DNA of 64,000 bases from Siphonodentalium dalli (taxonomy: Eukaryota; Mollusca; Scaphopoda; Gadilida; Siphonodentaliidae). The DNA is taken from positions 232,998,961 to 233,062,960 of the forward strand of contig CP136066.1 in NCBI GenBank assembly GCA_032622095.1. Direction: 5' to 3'. This document shows, one piece after another, positions 42,735 through 54,085 of this stretch. How positions within the stretch are numbered: the first letter of the stretch is position 1; each line of letters opens with the position of its first letter. Under the pieces are notes generated by a model, which was not told the origin of the DNA, did no database searches, and saw only the letters and a program-made list of their open reading frames with translations. Position numbers and translations under genes: made by a program.

Positions 42735-42975
42735 ATATTTTTTTTAGGTTCCAACGTTGTCCCTCCATTGGGACAACGTTATGCCAACCAATGAATAAAT
42801 AGTTTCCAATGTTTGGGACAACGTTATGCCAACCGTGACTATATGGTCTGATTATCAACATTTGTCCAACGTTGGGCCAACGCTCTGTATATATCGTCCA
42901 ACGTTGGCCCAACACGATGGCCCAACATTGACCCAATGAGCAAAATTACGTTGGCCCAACGTTGGCCCAACCATG
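42735..42975. repeat. GTTGGCCCAAC palindromic-motif cluster, right
   Basis: CCAACGTTGTCCC, GGGACAACGTTATGCCAACC (twice), GTCCAACGTTGGGCCAACGC, CCAACGTTGGCCCAAC, ACGTTGGCCCAACGTTGGCC. Same motif family as 41025-41345. Together they enclose about 1.4 kb and may be ends of one element. Confidence 0.75.
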
Positions 42976-42984
42976 TCATGCTAT

Positions 42985-44420
42985 CTGGAGGTGTGCCGAT
43001 GGATTCAAATTTGAAATCCAAGATGGCTGCTGGTGGTCATGTTAAAAAAAAATCGAAACAATTGATTGCTCCATCTAGATGTCACCCCGAAGATCCATAT
43101 TCAGTTTGGTGATTATCGAAATAGGGAACTGGCCTGTATGGTGTGCCGAAGGATTTAGTCATACCAAGAGGAAAATCCAAGATAGCCAATGGCGGCCATG
43201 TTTTTCAACGAAATTCGAATACACATTGACGGCTCCCATCTAGATGTCAGCCCGATGATCAATATGAAGTGTGTTGATCGGGTGAGAGATGTGATATGTA
43301 GGGTGTGCTAAAGGGTGAATCATATAGTTAGTGAGTAAAATACAAGTACGATGTGCCAAATGATTAATATAAAAAGTTGAACCCACGATGGCTGCCCTTT
43401 ACCCAACAGAAGGGCCATGTGCCAATGCATTCTCTTATATATGCGAGTCGACCATAGGTCGCCTCGCATATATAAGAGAATGCATTGGCTTAACACATTA
43501 AAAATTATAAAATTGTTAAAGAATGTAAGAAAAAATGGTAAAAAGTGTTAAAAAAAGATTTTTTTTAGGCCAATGCATTCTCTTATATATGCGAGGCGAC
43601 CTATGGTCGACTCGCATATATAAGAGAATGCATTGGCACAGGGTATAACTGTAACTATCACAATGTGGTCAAGGAGCCGGTTCCAATGATATCCATATTT
43701 GTATGGTTCTATTGAGACAGACCGAAGATATTTTAGGCTGTTGAAGCTTTATTTGGCCGGTTTTGGCCGGTTTGTTGGGTAAAGGGTTAAATCTAAAATT
43801 CGATATATCCCATCTAGGGGTGATTGTAAACATGCGTGTAAATTTTCAAAACAATTCTCCAATAAATGCGGTCTGCAGGGTTTGCCGATGTATTAAAATT
43901 TGAAATCCAAGATGGCTGCTGGTGGCCATGTTTTTGAACGAATTTCGGTGTGATTGATGGCTCACATCTAGAGGTCACCCTGATGATCTATATGAAGTTT
44001 GATGATGCTCGTATGAGGGAGGTGGCCAGAAAGGTGTGCCGAAGAATTTAGTCACACAAAGAGTAAAATCCAATCTGGCTACTGGCGGCCATATTTGTCA
44101 ACGAAATTGTTAAAAAATATGTATACATGTATAATTGCTGGCTCCCATCTAGTGGTTACCCAGAAGACCCGAATGAAATTTGGTGATGATCGGATGAGCG
44201 ATGTGGTCTGTAGGGTGTGCTAAATGGTATAGCCATGAAAAGAGTAAAATCCAAGATGGCTGCTGGCGACCATGTTGCGGATGGGTTCAAATTTTAAATT
44301 CAAGGTGGCTGTTAACGGCCATGCTTTTTTTTTAAATTCGTAAAAAAAATAATATATATCAATGGTTCCCATCCAGATGTCAACCCGAAGATCAATATGA
44401 AATTTGGTGACGATCGGAGC
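42985..44420 (+). repeat. Degenerate 150-180-bp repeats with ATGGCNGC motifs
   Basis: About seven units each run GTGTGCCGA-GGATT, AAATCCAAGATGGCTGCTGG, GGCCATGTTTTT, CCCATCTAGATGTCA-CC, GAAGTTTGGTGATGATCGG. Starts are near 42990, 43141, 43301, 43878, 44034, 44214 and 44290. A D element splits the third unit. A single related unit sits at 37530-37570. Units are well diverged, so the array is old. Confidence 0.75.
43395..43786 (+). mobile_element. Family D piggyBac-like MITE, left TTAA lost
   Basis: CCCTTTACCCAACAGAAGGG directly follows GATGGCTG with no TTAA. The right end TGTTGGGTAAAGGG is followed by TTAA (43787-43790). Two hairpins. Nearly identical to 34965-35347. Confidence 0.85.
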
Positions 44421-44935
44421 AGAGATGTCACCTGTACGTAGGATGCTGTGCTAACGGAAATTGTTGAAAAATTCACGAACGCACACATGCACACACGCAC
44501 GCACAGTGGGACCTCCCAAACCGACCGATGCCCTCTACTATGATAGCCACGTCCCTGCTTACACCAGAATGTATTATCAAAGAAAGTTGTGACGAGTAAG
44601 ATGTTCACACAGCTGTCGAAGGAATATAAACACGAGCAGTATCATGTTGACCGTGACATCCCCAAAATGAAATAAATAATGAACGACAAAGACAGCATTT
44701 CGTCTTCTGTTTGATTAGGGGATTAGGTGTAATTTAACGACACCCATGAAAACCCACAATAAAACTCATGCCGATTTTAAAATTATTTCTCTGTTGGGTA
44801 TGTGTTGAAAAAGGAACTTTTCTATTCAAAATAAATTCGTATTCTGTTACTCCAGCTGTGCATTTATATTGCAAATTCGAATTTCTGCATAATCCATGTT
44901 ATTAATATAACATTATGTTGAGTACCAACTATAAG
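44421..44935. other. No gene seen
   Basis: 44480-44510 is a CACACGCACG-type low-complexity run. A minus-strand frame of 98 codons (44312-44608) lies mostly in the preceding repeat. Nothing else was recognised. Confidence 0.4.
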
Positions 44936-44940
44936 TACTA

Positions 44941-45020
44941 TATGTACACCCCCATGTGGTCCCCCTATACGTACACCCCCTTGTGGTCCCCCTGTATGTA
45001 CACCCCCGTCACGTGGTCCC
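44941..45020 (+). repeat. Three-unit minisatellite, about 27 bp
   Basis: GTACACCCCC-TGTGGTCCCCC occurs three times with small changes; the third unit reads GTCACGTGGTCCCC. Confidence 0.85.
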
Positions 45021-45250
45021 CGATGAGCATGGTGGCAAGTACAAATTGGCAGACGACACATTGCATAATCGAGGTTCCCAAGCACAATATTCACTATTTG
45101 GGAACTTCAATCTGAGTTTGTGTCTCCCATAGCAGATGGGGCCATGCAGAATGAGGTCCACATATGGTGATTTTGGTGAAGCTAGCCCGGTATGCGGGAT
45201 AGCGTCACTAAATTCACCCTCTGAGGACCTCATTGTGCAAATGACAGACG
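45021..45250 (-). mobile_element. J element right part, inverted
   Basis: AATTGGCAGACGACACATTG, GAGGTTCCCAAGC and AACTTCAATCTGAG are J interior sequence. The B-type hairpin follows at 45146-45248 (GCAGAATGAGGTCCACATAT to ACCTCATTGTGCAAATG). 45251-45425 holds nothing recognised. Confidence 0.65.
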
Positions 45251-45425
45251 ACATTTATATATGTTATCGTAAGACCAAGTATTCTCGGCCCACTACAGTT
45301 TGGGATATCGTTTGGGACAATTATGCTGTTTTGGACCGAGTCCAACCCCGGCCGTTGCTCTTCTATATAACCAACATAAGGGGCAGCTTTTCCCAAGGAT
45401 GACGATATAAAACCTGCGTATATAG

Positions 45426-45893
45426 TAGCTAGAGCCCACTTAATTTTCGAGTCGCCAATTATTTTTTTATAGTGACTTGATATACGGTTTTAATAACAAT
45501 CTATGCCATAAAATATATGATTAAAATACTATAAATCACCACTATTTGAAACATCTGTGTCTCAGAAGATGCCCACAGATAAATAGAAGACTTCCCCCTC
45601 TGTGATCCAGAATGCAACAGAAGTCAAACTTTTTCAATGGAAGGTGAAGAACTCTATCTTTAATATATAGAGTTATTCCCCCTGCATTGAAAAAAATACT
45701 GATTTTTACTTCATTCTTGATGACAAACGCATTGGCAACTCAACAAAAACAACACGTCCATAGTTTATTACACCGGATAAGTTGATAATACAATGTCTTG
45801 GAGCATCGATCCTCTTTCAAATGGTATATAATATATGGCCTATATATTATATAATGTAATCTGGGGGTTCGAAAATTAAGTGGGCCTTTAAAT
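45426..45893 (+). repeat. Dispersed repeat G, full-length copy
   Basis: Left end AGCCCACTTAATTTTCGAGT; right end CGAAAATTAAGTGGGCCTTT. Interior as in 32994-33733 without the SINE. Inverted ends suggest a DNA element, but no target duplication was identified. Confidence 0.7.
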
Positions 45894-46140
45894 GTCAAAG
45901 CAACGAAATTATAAGTAAACAAAACCTTGTTTTCCAGATAATTTCGATTCGTTGCGCTATCAGAAAACGCATGTAAACAATACATTAAACGATCGTATCA
46001 TCACTATACCTTAATTTTTCTATCACGGTATATGATATATTATTTTGAAGACAGATCAATCGTGGACATGTCAGACGATTAATCACATTCAGGGGTTTAC
46101 GCGTGAATACCCGGGCTCCACGTGTACATTTACAGTCACG
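45894..46140 (+). repeat. Dispersed repeat K, copy 2
   Basis: AATGTCAAAGCAACGAAATT through to CCCGGGCTCCACGTG; matches 7827-8100. It lies directly beside G here, but not at 7.8 kb. Confidence 0.7.
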
Positions 46141-47110
46141 TGTAAAGACCATGCACGGTATAATCACTGACTGAAGTCATGTGAGTCTGCTGCTTCTCAG
46201 TCCTCGACCGCATCACACAACCAATTCAACGGGTTCTGACACTCTCACAGGATTGGAAGGCGGGCATTGCACCATCAAGAGTTAGGTCAACCAACCGGCT
46301 GGCATTGCACCCTCTTCCTATAGCGCGCGTTGAGCCCGTAGTACAAGCCCGGAATAGAACAGACTATAAGGCAATATGAGTCCATGCAAGCACTATATAG
46401 GACAATAAATTACAACCATTCACAACTCAAATGATATATAGTTTATATACATCAAGGCACAAAACTCACACATAGAAAACAAAGTAGGTCTTCATCGCCG
46501 GGTTCTGAGTGGGGGTGGCGCTTTGTTTCTTGCTGCGCTGGCATCCATCCCATGCACAGAGTGCACACACCCACTGTGCATGCATGGGCAAATAGTAATC
46601 TACGTGCAAACTCACAAACCCTACAAACGCTCTTCAGTGGAATTACAGCATTCAAACGTGGGTTGTAGGAGAGGGCCGACGGCCCTTTCAAATCTTAAGT
46701 AATTCCCGGGTATCATCCCAAACTTCAAACTTGCGCAAGTCAGTGGGAGTAATAAATGAACGCCGAAGCCGGAATTTAGGTCTACTTTAAATGTCATGGC
46801 ATGATTAGCCTTGATCATGCCACGATTCTCTACTCTGGCTGCACGCCCATAGAGATATTACTCCACCTGTTCAAACCTACTAACGTTTTTATGTTCGGAC
46901 GGGGAACACACGGAACATATTTCATTGTTAATAATCTATTTCACAGTATAGGGTGGTATCATGCAGCTCCACATTGCATGATTTACGCGACGGTTTGTGA
47001 GTCGATTTCGCAATATATAAACATTGAATTGATTGTTAGCGACGAAAGGCAAAATCTGCTTACAAAGGTCGTCCAATGATATAACCTCGAACAGGGGACA
47101 TGCACATACT
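46141..47110. other. No gene assigned
   Basis: Plus-strand frame 46801-47079 (92 codons) and minus-strand frame 46452-46691 (79 codons, Cys-rich) are open, but show no motif, splice site or repeat match. This is one of the few stretches near 1 kb without recognised repeats, so it could hide an exon. Confidence 0.35.
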
Positions 47111-47177
47111 GTTAAAGTGACAGACATGACAATTGGAACTTATTCCCTATTCCTTATTCCTTATTTTCAAAAATGTC

Positions 47178-48960
47178 GCTTTCGACCGATTTGACGGCAT
47201 GGTTGGGTGGCCCGCCCCAAATACCGCCTAGAAACACCCCGACCCCCCACCCATCACCCCCGGGGGGTGCCACCCCGAGGGGGTGAAAATGGGGTATGGA
47301 CCATTTTCGAGAACGGTAAGGATTTCGACCGATTTGACGGCATGGGTGGGTGGCCCGCCCCAAATACCACCTAGAAACACCCCCACCCCCCACCCATTAC
47401 CCCCGGAGGGTGCCACCCCGAGGGGGTGAAAATGGGGTATGGACCATTTTCGAGAACGGTAAGGATTTCGACCGATTTGACGGCATGGGTGGGTGGCCCG
47501 CCCCAAATACCACCTAGAAACACCCCCACCCCCACCCATCACCCCCGGAGGGTGCCACCCCGATGGGGTGAAAATGGGGTATGGACCATTTTCGAGAACG
47601 GTAAGGATTTCGACCGTTTGACGGCATGGGTGGGTGGCCCGCCCCAAATACCACCTAGAACCACCCCCACCCCCCACCATCACCCCCGGAGGGTGCCACC
47701 CCGAGGGGGTGAAAATGGGGTATGGACCATTTTCGAGAACGGTAAGGATTTCGACCGATTTGACGGCATGGGTGGGTGGCCCGCCCCAAATACCACCTAG
47801 AAACACCCCCACCATCACCCCCGGAGGGTGCCACCCCGAGGGGGTGAAAATGGGGTATGGACCATTTTCGAGAACGGTAAGGATTTCGACCGATTTGACG
47901 GCATGGGTGGGTGGCCCGCCCCAAATGCCACCTAGAAACACCCCCACCCCCACCCAACACCCCCGGAGGGTGCCACCCCGAGGGGGTGAAAATGGGGTAT
48001 GGACCATTTTCGAGAACGGTAAGGATTTCGACCGATTTGACGGCATGGGTGGGTGGCCCGCCCCAAATACCACCTAGAAACACCCCCACCCCCACCCATC
48101 ACCCCCGGAGGGTGCCACCCCGAGGGGGTGAAAATGGGGTATGGACCATTTTCGAGAACGGTAAGGATTTCGACTGATTTGACGGCATGGGTGGGTGGCC
48201 CCGCCCCAAATACCACCTAGAAACACCCCCACCACCTACCCATCACCCCCGGAGGGTGCCACCCCGAGGGGGTGAAAATGGGGTATGGACCATTTTCGAG
48301 AACGGTAAGGATTTCGACCGATTTGACGGCATGGGTGGGTGGCCCGCCCCAAATACCACCTAGAAACACCCCCACCCCCACCCATCACCCCCGGAGGGTG
48401 CCACCCCGAGGGGGTGAAAATGGGGTATGGACCATTTTCGAGAACGGTAAGGATTTCGACCGATTTGACGGCATGGGTGGGTGGCCCGCCCCAAATACCA
48501 CCTAGAAACACCCCCACCCCCACCCATCACCCCCGGAGGGTGCCACCCCGAGGGGGGTGAAAATGGGGTATGGACCATTTTCGAGAACGGTAAGGATTTC
48601 GACCGATTTGACGGCATGGGTGGGTGGCCCGCCCCAAATACCACCTAGAAACACCCCCACCCCCCCACCCATCACCCCCGGAGGGTGCCACCCCGAGGGG
48701 GGTGAAAATGGGGTATGGACCATTTTCGAGAACGGTAAGGATTTCGACCGATTTGACGGCATGGGTGGGTGGCCCGCCCCAAATACCACCTAGAAACACC
48801 CCCACCCCCCACCCATCACCCCCGGAGGGTGTCACCCCGAGGGGGGTGAAAATGGGGTATGGACCATTTTCGAGAACGGTAAGGATTTCGACCGATTTGA
48901 CGGCATGGGTGGGTGGCCCGCCCCAAATACCACCTAGAAACACCCCCACCCCCCCACCCA
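47178..48960 (+). repeat. Left array of the foldback element, 12 full 142-bp units
   Basis: The anchor GAGAACGGTAAGGATTTCGA occurs 12 times, spaced 134-146 bp. Each unit also has GACGGCATGGGTGGGTGGCC, AAATACCACCTAGAAACACC and a C-rich run. Length changes sit in the CCCCCACCC run. The frames of up to 281 codons across it exist only because the unit lacks stops in some frames. Confidence 0.95.
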
Positions 48961-51900
48961 TGTGGTATATCAACGGCGTCATTGACACATTTTGGGCCAT
49001 CGGAATATCTCGCTGACAATTCTATCTGATTTACCGCACCGAGAAGCCCCTAAATACCAAATTTCAGTTCGATAACTTGAAACATGTAAGAGAAATCCAT
49101 CGACAATGTTTCCTACTGTAAAGTCTCATTGCAATTTGGCGAACCCCTTGAGGAACATGGTTTGATTGACGTATGTTCACGTTGTCTACATCAGAGTTCC
49201 TCGGTTGTTTGGCGTCAAACCAAGTGTACAATGGACCAGGGCATGCCCGACTTGATAGGAATCGCCCTGTATGCGACCAAAATCTGTTTCCAATTATGAT
49301 ATCTGTACGGTGTATTCGTTGACCTCTTAGAGAGTTTGAACTCTAAGTCACGCCCACAAAGTACATCAATTTCCACCACGTATATTCAAATGGCTGTATC
49401 TCATAGACGTCTCAACGTGCGGAGCTGCGCGATACGTCGTTTGGACGGATACATCACCGGCTACTCCATGGTGTACAATTTGAATATATACTCATAACGA
49501 TAATTCAACTATTAAAGGGCACAAGTCAACAAAGTGGCTCAATTTTGTTTGGTTTCCATTAATCATGATATTCGAATTAAATACAAGTTTTGGAGAAAGA
49601 GCGAATATGAGGGTATCACCCTCCCTTTTTGGTACGCGGGATTCAGGGTGTTTTGACCCCCAAAATAACTGGTATTCAGGTTCGAGCAAATCATCTTGGA
49701 CGCAGGTTTTGATGGCGCGAAATAATATTTTGTGCTAATTATCTGTATGAATGAATGGGTAGAATAGCTTCTTGTGCATATTCGACCACCATGTCATCAT
49801 AGAGTACCATTAATCATATCATAACGGCCTCATAACGCCGATAACGCGACCGGCACTTCTGCTTGTATCTGTCTGATATAAAAAACAGACAATTTGCATG
49901 TCATTTATCGCATATTATTTCTTAACATGTATTCAGGATTCACCCCCCCCCCCCCCACAAATTAACTGGTATTCGGGATTCAGGGGGAAGGGGTGTAACA
50001 TCGAATATGACAATGACGTCGCCCTGGGTCAACCAAAAAATACATCATTGGCACAATGTCATGCTGTCATGAACGACCTTGACCTTGCCATATAATTTTG
50101 GCAAATGCCATTTTTGTGGTCACCAATATATGTGCCACATACTCACATAAAATTCATCGGCACGTGACATATTTTTTTTTCTTCAGAAGTTTCTGGACGA
50201 ATTTGTTCATTTAAGGGAGAATCACCCATTTACGCCAAATTTGCATGTGGCCGTTATAATGGGCTATATAACCAACTATTTTTGACAATAATTTGCCCAT
50301 ATGTTTGCAATAGGCTGATTCACCCCCCCCCCCCCCCAAACATGGTCACAAATAAGATAAATCTCCCAGAATCAGAAATTGAATGACAGTAATTTGCCCA
50401 TAGTCCGGGAGCCAATAGGGGTACCCTTGCACCCCTGGGACCCCACTCACTTTGTTCCTTATTATGTCCTTCAACTTTTAAGCAAGGTTAACAAGAAAAA
50501 AAGTGGCCTTTTATATATAGACTCCAGACAGGATGGCGTCCATCATGGCCGCCGTTTTTTAGACCAGACCCTAAGTCAGTTTTATGCAAATTATAGCAGG
50601 AAAATCTGGTAAAATGTATACAACTGTATGTATTTTCGTGAAGCTAGGACATAATGACACTTTTTTGGGACAAAATTGAAACTCAACATCAACGATGGCG
50701 GCCAAAATGGTCGCCGAAAGTTGAAAATATGCAATTTTTTCACAAATATCTTCTAGATCAATTCATGCTGTTTGGAACTGGTTGAGTAATTTGACTTTAG
50801 TTTGTGTTTTGTATATTAACTGATCATGGGAGCAATTACATATGCAATTAATGGGGTCATAGCCCCTTCCGATCCATCAAAAATTCGATTTTACAGAACG
50901 CGGTACAAAATGTTACAAAAAATCAGAATTGGGATTCTAGTCACATTTCAACATGAAGTAAAAAGAATATTGTAATGTAAGTGGGGCATGTCATTACCTA
51001 TTAATATTCCAACTCTCTGGAACCAAAAATCTTACCTTGGCTCAAAATGGCTGCGAAAATGGCCCCCAAAATATGGAAAATGGTAAATATTGCCCAGGGT
51101 GTCCTGCAATCACTTACATGTTGTGGTTGATGTATACAATCGGCTAATCTGTATTCTATGCATTGCATACCAACATGTCTGATGCACCATGGATCATTTT
51201 TACTATTGTCACCATTGACATCACCAGAAATATTGGATTTTTCTCTCACAAACTTGACATAAATATCGGCAAAAATTAACTTTTCAGGGTTCGATCATTT
51301 GTTCAAGTAGAATGCAACTATCTTTGGTATCAAAGGTGTTTATTGTTTTTGTCTATCTTAAATGTGTCACACTACGGTGTTTATAGACTAAATTGCTCAA
51401 GATGGCTTCCAAAATGGCAGCCAAATTTGTAAAAAGTTTAAAGTCAACATATCCCGAACATTATTCTCTGCGCTATCCAAAAAAAGGTAGCAAGCAAATT
51501 GTGACTCACTTGGTTATTGTACGTGTTAGTTAATCAACTGACAACTACATTCTATTATGTTTGTCCCAGTTCCGTATGGGGCATGACAAATTCATTTTAA
51601 AGTTGCAGTATGGAATTTTGCGGAGAACCTCTTTTGTGATTATGGCCATATTATTGAAAGGAAATGGGCAGAACTTTGAGACGGAACTGAGATGAACAAT
51701 GATATGTCAGTACTCTGGCCCATTGTGATAAAACATTATCAATACAGGGTGGAAGCCAAGATGGCAGCCAGGGAGTTACTCTATGATCATAGATGAGGAC
51801 ACTAGGTATACAGGGAGGTATTGTATGGTCATGAATGATGTGTGGGTATATATGGAGTGCCCTGTTGGAAACGGTGGAACGTATATGTATATATGTTGTG

Positions 51901-52593
51901 GAAGTGGTATCATTGCTGATATATGGGGAGTAGACGTATTATCATGGATGGCGTGTATGAGTATGGCAAGTATGGAACTTATGCGTGGTCGTATGTGCGG
52001 ATATTGGTATATCTGGAAGGGCTCACCATTGGTGATGTGCATATGTATACCTGCATTGACACTATGGTCATGGGTATGGCGCATAGGTATATATGTAGTG
52101 GCTGTATGGTCCATTGTGAGGTGAATATGTATCCACTGAGTGACTGTATGGTCGTGAATGTAGTGAATATGTATACATATAGTGACCAGCCTTCTTAATT
52201 CAGATTGTTTGGCTTCGGCAATCCGCTACGGCAACAGTATGCCGTGGCCCAGTTTACTTCAGCAATGCTGATTGCCGTAGCCAATTATGAAGGCTGAGTG
52301 ACTATATGGTCATGTGTCGGGTATTGGTGTGTACCTGGTGATCATGCATGGTGACTCGTGGCTGTATCGTCAATTGTGGTATGTACGGGTATAACCAAGT
52401 ACGACCAGGTGTAAGTGTATAAACTGGGTGACTATGTTGTCATTTGTGTGGCGCTTATGTACATATGGAGTGACTGGGGTAATGTGTGGGTTGTACATGT
52501 GTACCTTGGGTGGCATTTTTGCGGATAAGGAATCAGGAATAAAATGGCTCAAACCCGAGGTATTATCCGGGGTGAGAGGTGATGATTTTCTAG
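48961..52593 (+). other. Core of the foldback element
   Basis: 48961-49890: unique sequence. 49600-50340: several GGTATTCAGGATTCA phrases next to C13-C17 runs. 50401-50560: resembles the end of the giant palindrome at 18851 (TAGTCC-GGAG, GTTAACAAGAAAAAAAGTGG, GACTCCAGACA-GATGG). 50600-51750: matches 60883-61920. 51800-52520: degenerate ~42-bp minisatellite (TATGGTCATG, GTATATATGGAGTG). 52187-52297: small imperfect foldback. No coding segment was recognised. Confidence 0.65.
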
Positions 52594-53750
52594 GTGGTAT
52601 TTGAGGCCGGCCCCATATTCACCCCCTCGGGGTGGCACCCCCCGGGGGTGATGGGTGGGGGTCGGGTGTTTCTAGGTGGTATTTGGGGCGGGCCACCCAC
52701 CCATGCCGTCAAATCGGTCGAAATCCTTACCGTTCTCGAAAATGGTCCATACCCCATTTTCACCCCCTCGGGGTGGCACCCTCCGGGGGTGATGGGTGGG
52801 GGGGTGGGTGTGTTTCTAGGTGGTATTTGGGGCGGGCCACCCACCCATGCCGTCAAATCGGTCGAAATCCTTACCGTTCTCGAAAATGGTCCATACCCCA
52901 TTTTCACCTCCTCGGGGTGGCACCCTCCGGGGGTGATGGGTGGGGGTGGGGGTGTTTCTAGGTGGTATTTGTGGCGGGCCACCCACCCATGCCGTCAAAT
53001 CGGTCGAAATCCTTACCGTTCTCGAAAATGGTCCATACCCCATTTTCACCCCCTCGGGGTGGCACCCTCCGGGGGTGATGGGTGGGGGGGGGGTGGGGGT
53101 GTTTCTAGGTGGTATTTGGGGCGGGCCACCCACCCATGCCGTCAAATCGGTCGAAATCCTTACCGTTCTCGAAAATGGTCCATACCCCATTTTCACTCCC
53201 TCGGGGTGGCACCCTCCGGGGGTGATGGGTGGGGGGGGGTGGGTTGTTTCTAGTTGGTGTTTGGGGCGGGCCACCCACCCATGCCGTCAAATCTGTCGAA
53301 ATCCTTACCATTCTCGAAATGGTCCATACCCCATTTTCACCCCCTCGGGGTGGCACCCTCCGGGGGTGATGGGTGGGGGTGGGGGTGTTTCTAGGTGGTA
53401 TTTGGGGCGGGCCACCCACCCATGCCGTCAAATCAGTCGAAATCCTTACCGTTCTCGAAAATGGTCCATACCCCATTTCACCCCCTCGGGGTGGCACCCT
53501 CCGGGGGTGATGGGTGGGGGTGGGGGTGTTTCTAGGTGGTATTTGGGGCGGGCCACCCACCCATGCCGTCAAATCGGTCAAAATCCTTACCGTTCTCGAA
53601 AATGGTCCATACCCCATTTTCACCCCCTCGGAGTGGCACCCCCCGGGGGTGATGGGTGGGGGGTCGGGGTGTTTCTAGTCGGTATTTGGGGCGGGCCACC
53701 CAACCATGCCGTCAAATCGGTCGAAAACGACATTTTTGAAAATAAGGAAT
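52594..53750 (-). repeat. Right array of the foldback element, 7 units, inverted
   Basis: The same 142-bp unit in reverse orientation; the inverted anchor occurs seven times (one variant). The G-rich strand here reads GATGGGTGGGGGTGGGGGTG. The array ends in the same partial unit and unique 60 bp as the left side. Confidence 0.95.
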
Positions 53751-53785
53751 AAGGAATAGGGAATAAGTTCCAATTGTCATGTCTG

Positions 53786-54085
53786 TGTTAAAGTGATGTG
53801 AAACACTCCGGTAAGTTGATCAAATAGAAATACTCAAAGTAGTTATATTTACGAATATTATATCCAAATTGACAACACACGCCGTTATTCGAATATATTG
53901 CTTAAATAAATACAGTGACTGCTGATGGCGAAATCATTTTCGTTAGTTTATCACTGATATTTGCGTCCCGAATCGAGAATTAAATATTTACATTTGAGCG
54001 TAGTTCTGACGATGTTTTCTATGGAGTGTTATATACAGTCAATTTGCTTGAGATTTTAGGCGATGTTAGTAGAATGCTACAGTCC
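53786..54085 (+). repeat. Dispersed repeat F, copy 3
   Basis: TGTTAAAGTGATGTGAAACA to GTTAGTAGAATGCTAC; matches 39224-39520. Its first 11 bases double as the foldback target duplication. Confidence 0.75.

Larger units (their letters stand above)
47121..53785. mobile_element. 6.7-kb foldback (FB-type) element with satellite-like ends
   Basis: Both ends carry CAGACATGACAATTGGAACT and the next ~60 bp in inverted orientation, then inverted arrays of a ~142-bp unit. TGTTAAAGTGA (11 bp) flanks both sides exactly (47110-47120, 53786-53796). Long inverted ends made of tandem units around a variable middle define foldback transposons such as Drosophila FB and sea-urchin TU. A 9-11-bp duplication is the Mutator-like range. 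The core (48961-52590) has no transposase frame. The element sits at the left edge of an F repeat. Confidence 0.85.

Noticed and set aside
46801-47079. 92-codon plus-strand frame as a possible gene
   Set aside because: No motif recognised; overlapping minus-strand frame of similar length; length is within chance for the window.
52187-52297. Small foldback with AGTGAC at both sides as a MITE with target duplication
   Set aside because: AGTGAC is part of the local minisatellite unit, so the flanking match is not evidence of a target duplication. Arms are weakly paired.
47228-53752. Long open frames (up to 281 codons on the minus strand, 270 on the plus strand) over the 142-bp arrays
   Set aside because: They exist on both strands and in several frames only because a stop-free unit is repeated. 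Length changes between units shift the frame repeatedly, and no start context or known domain is present.
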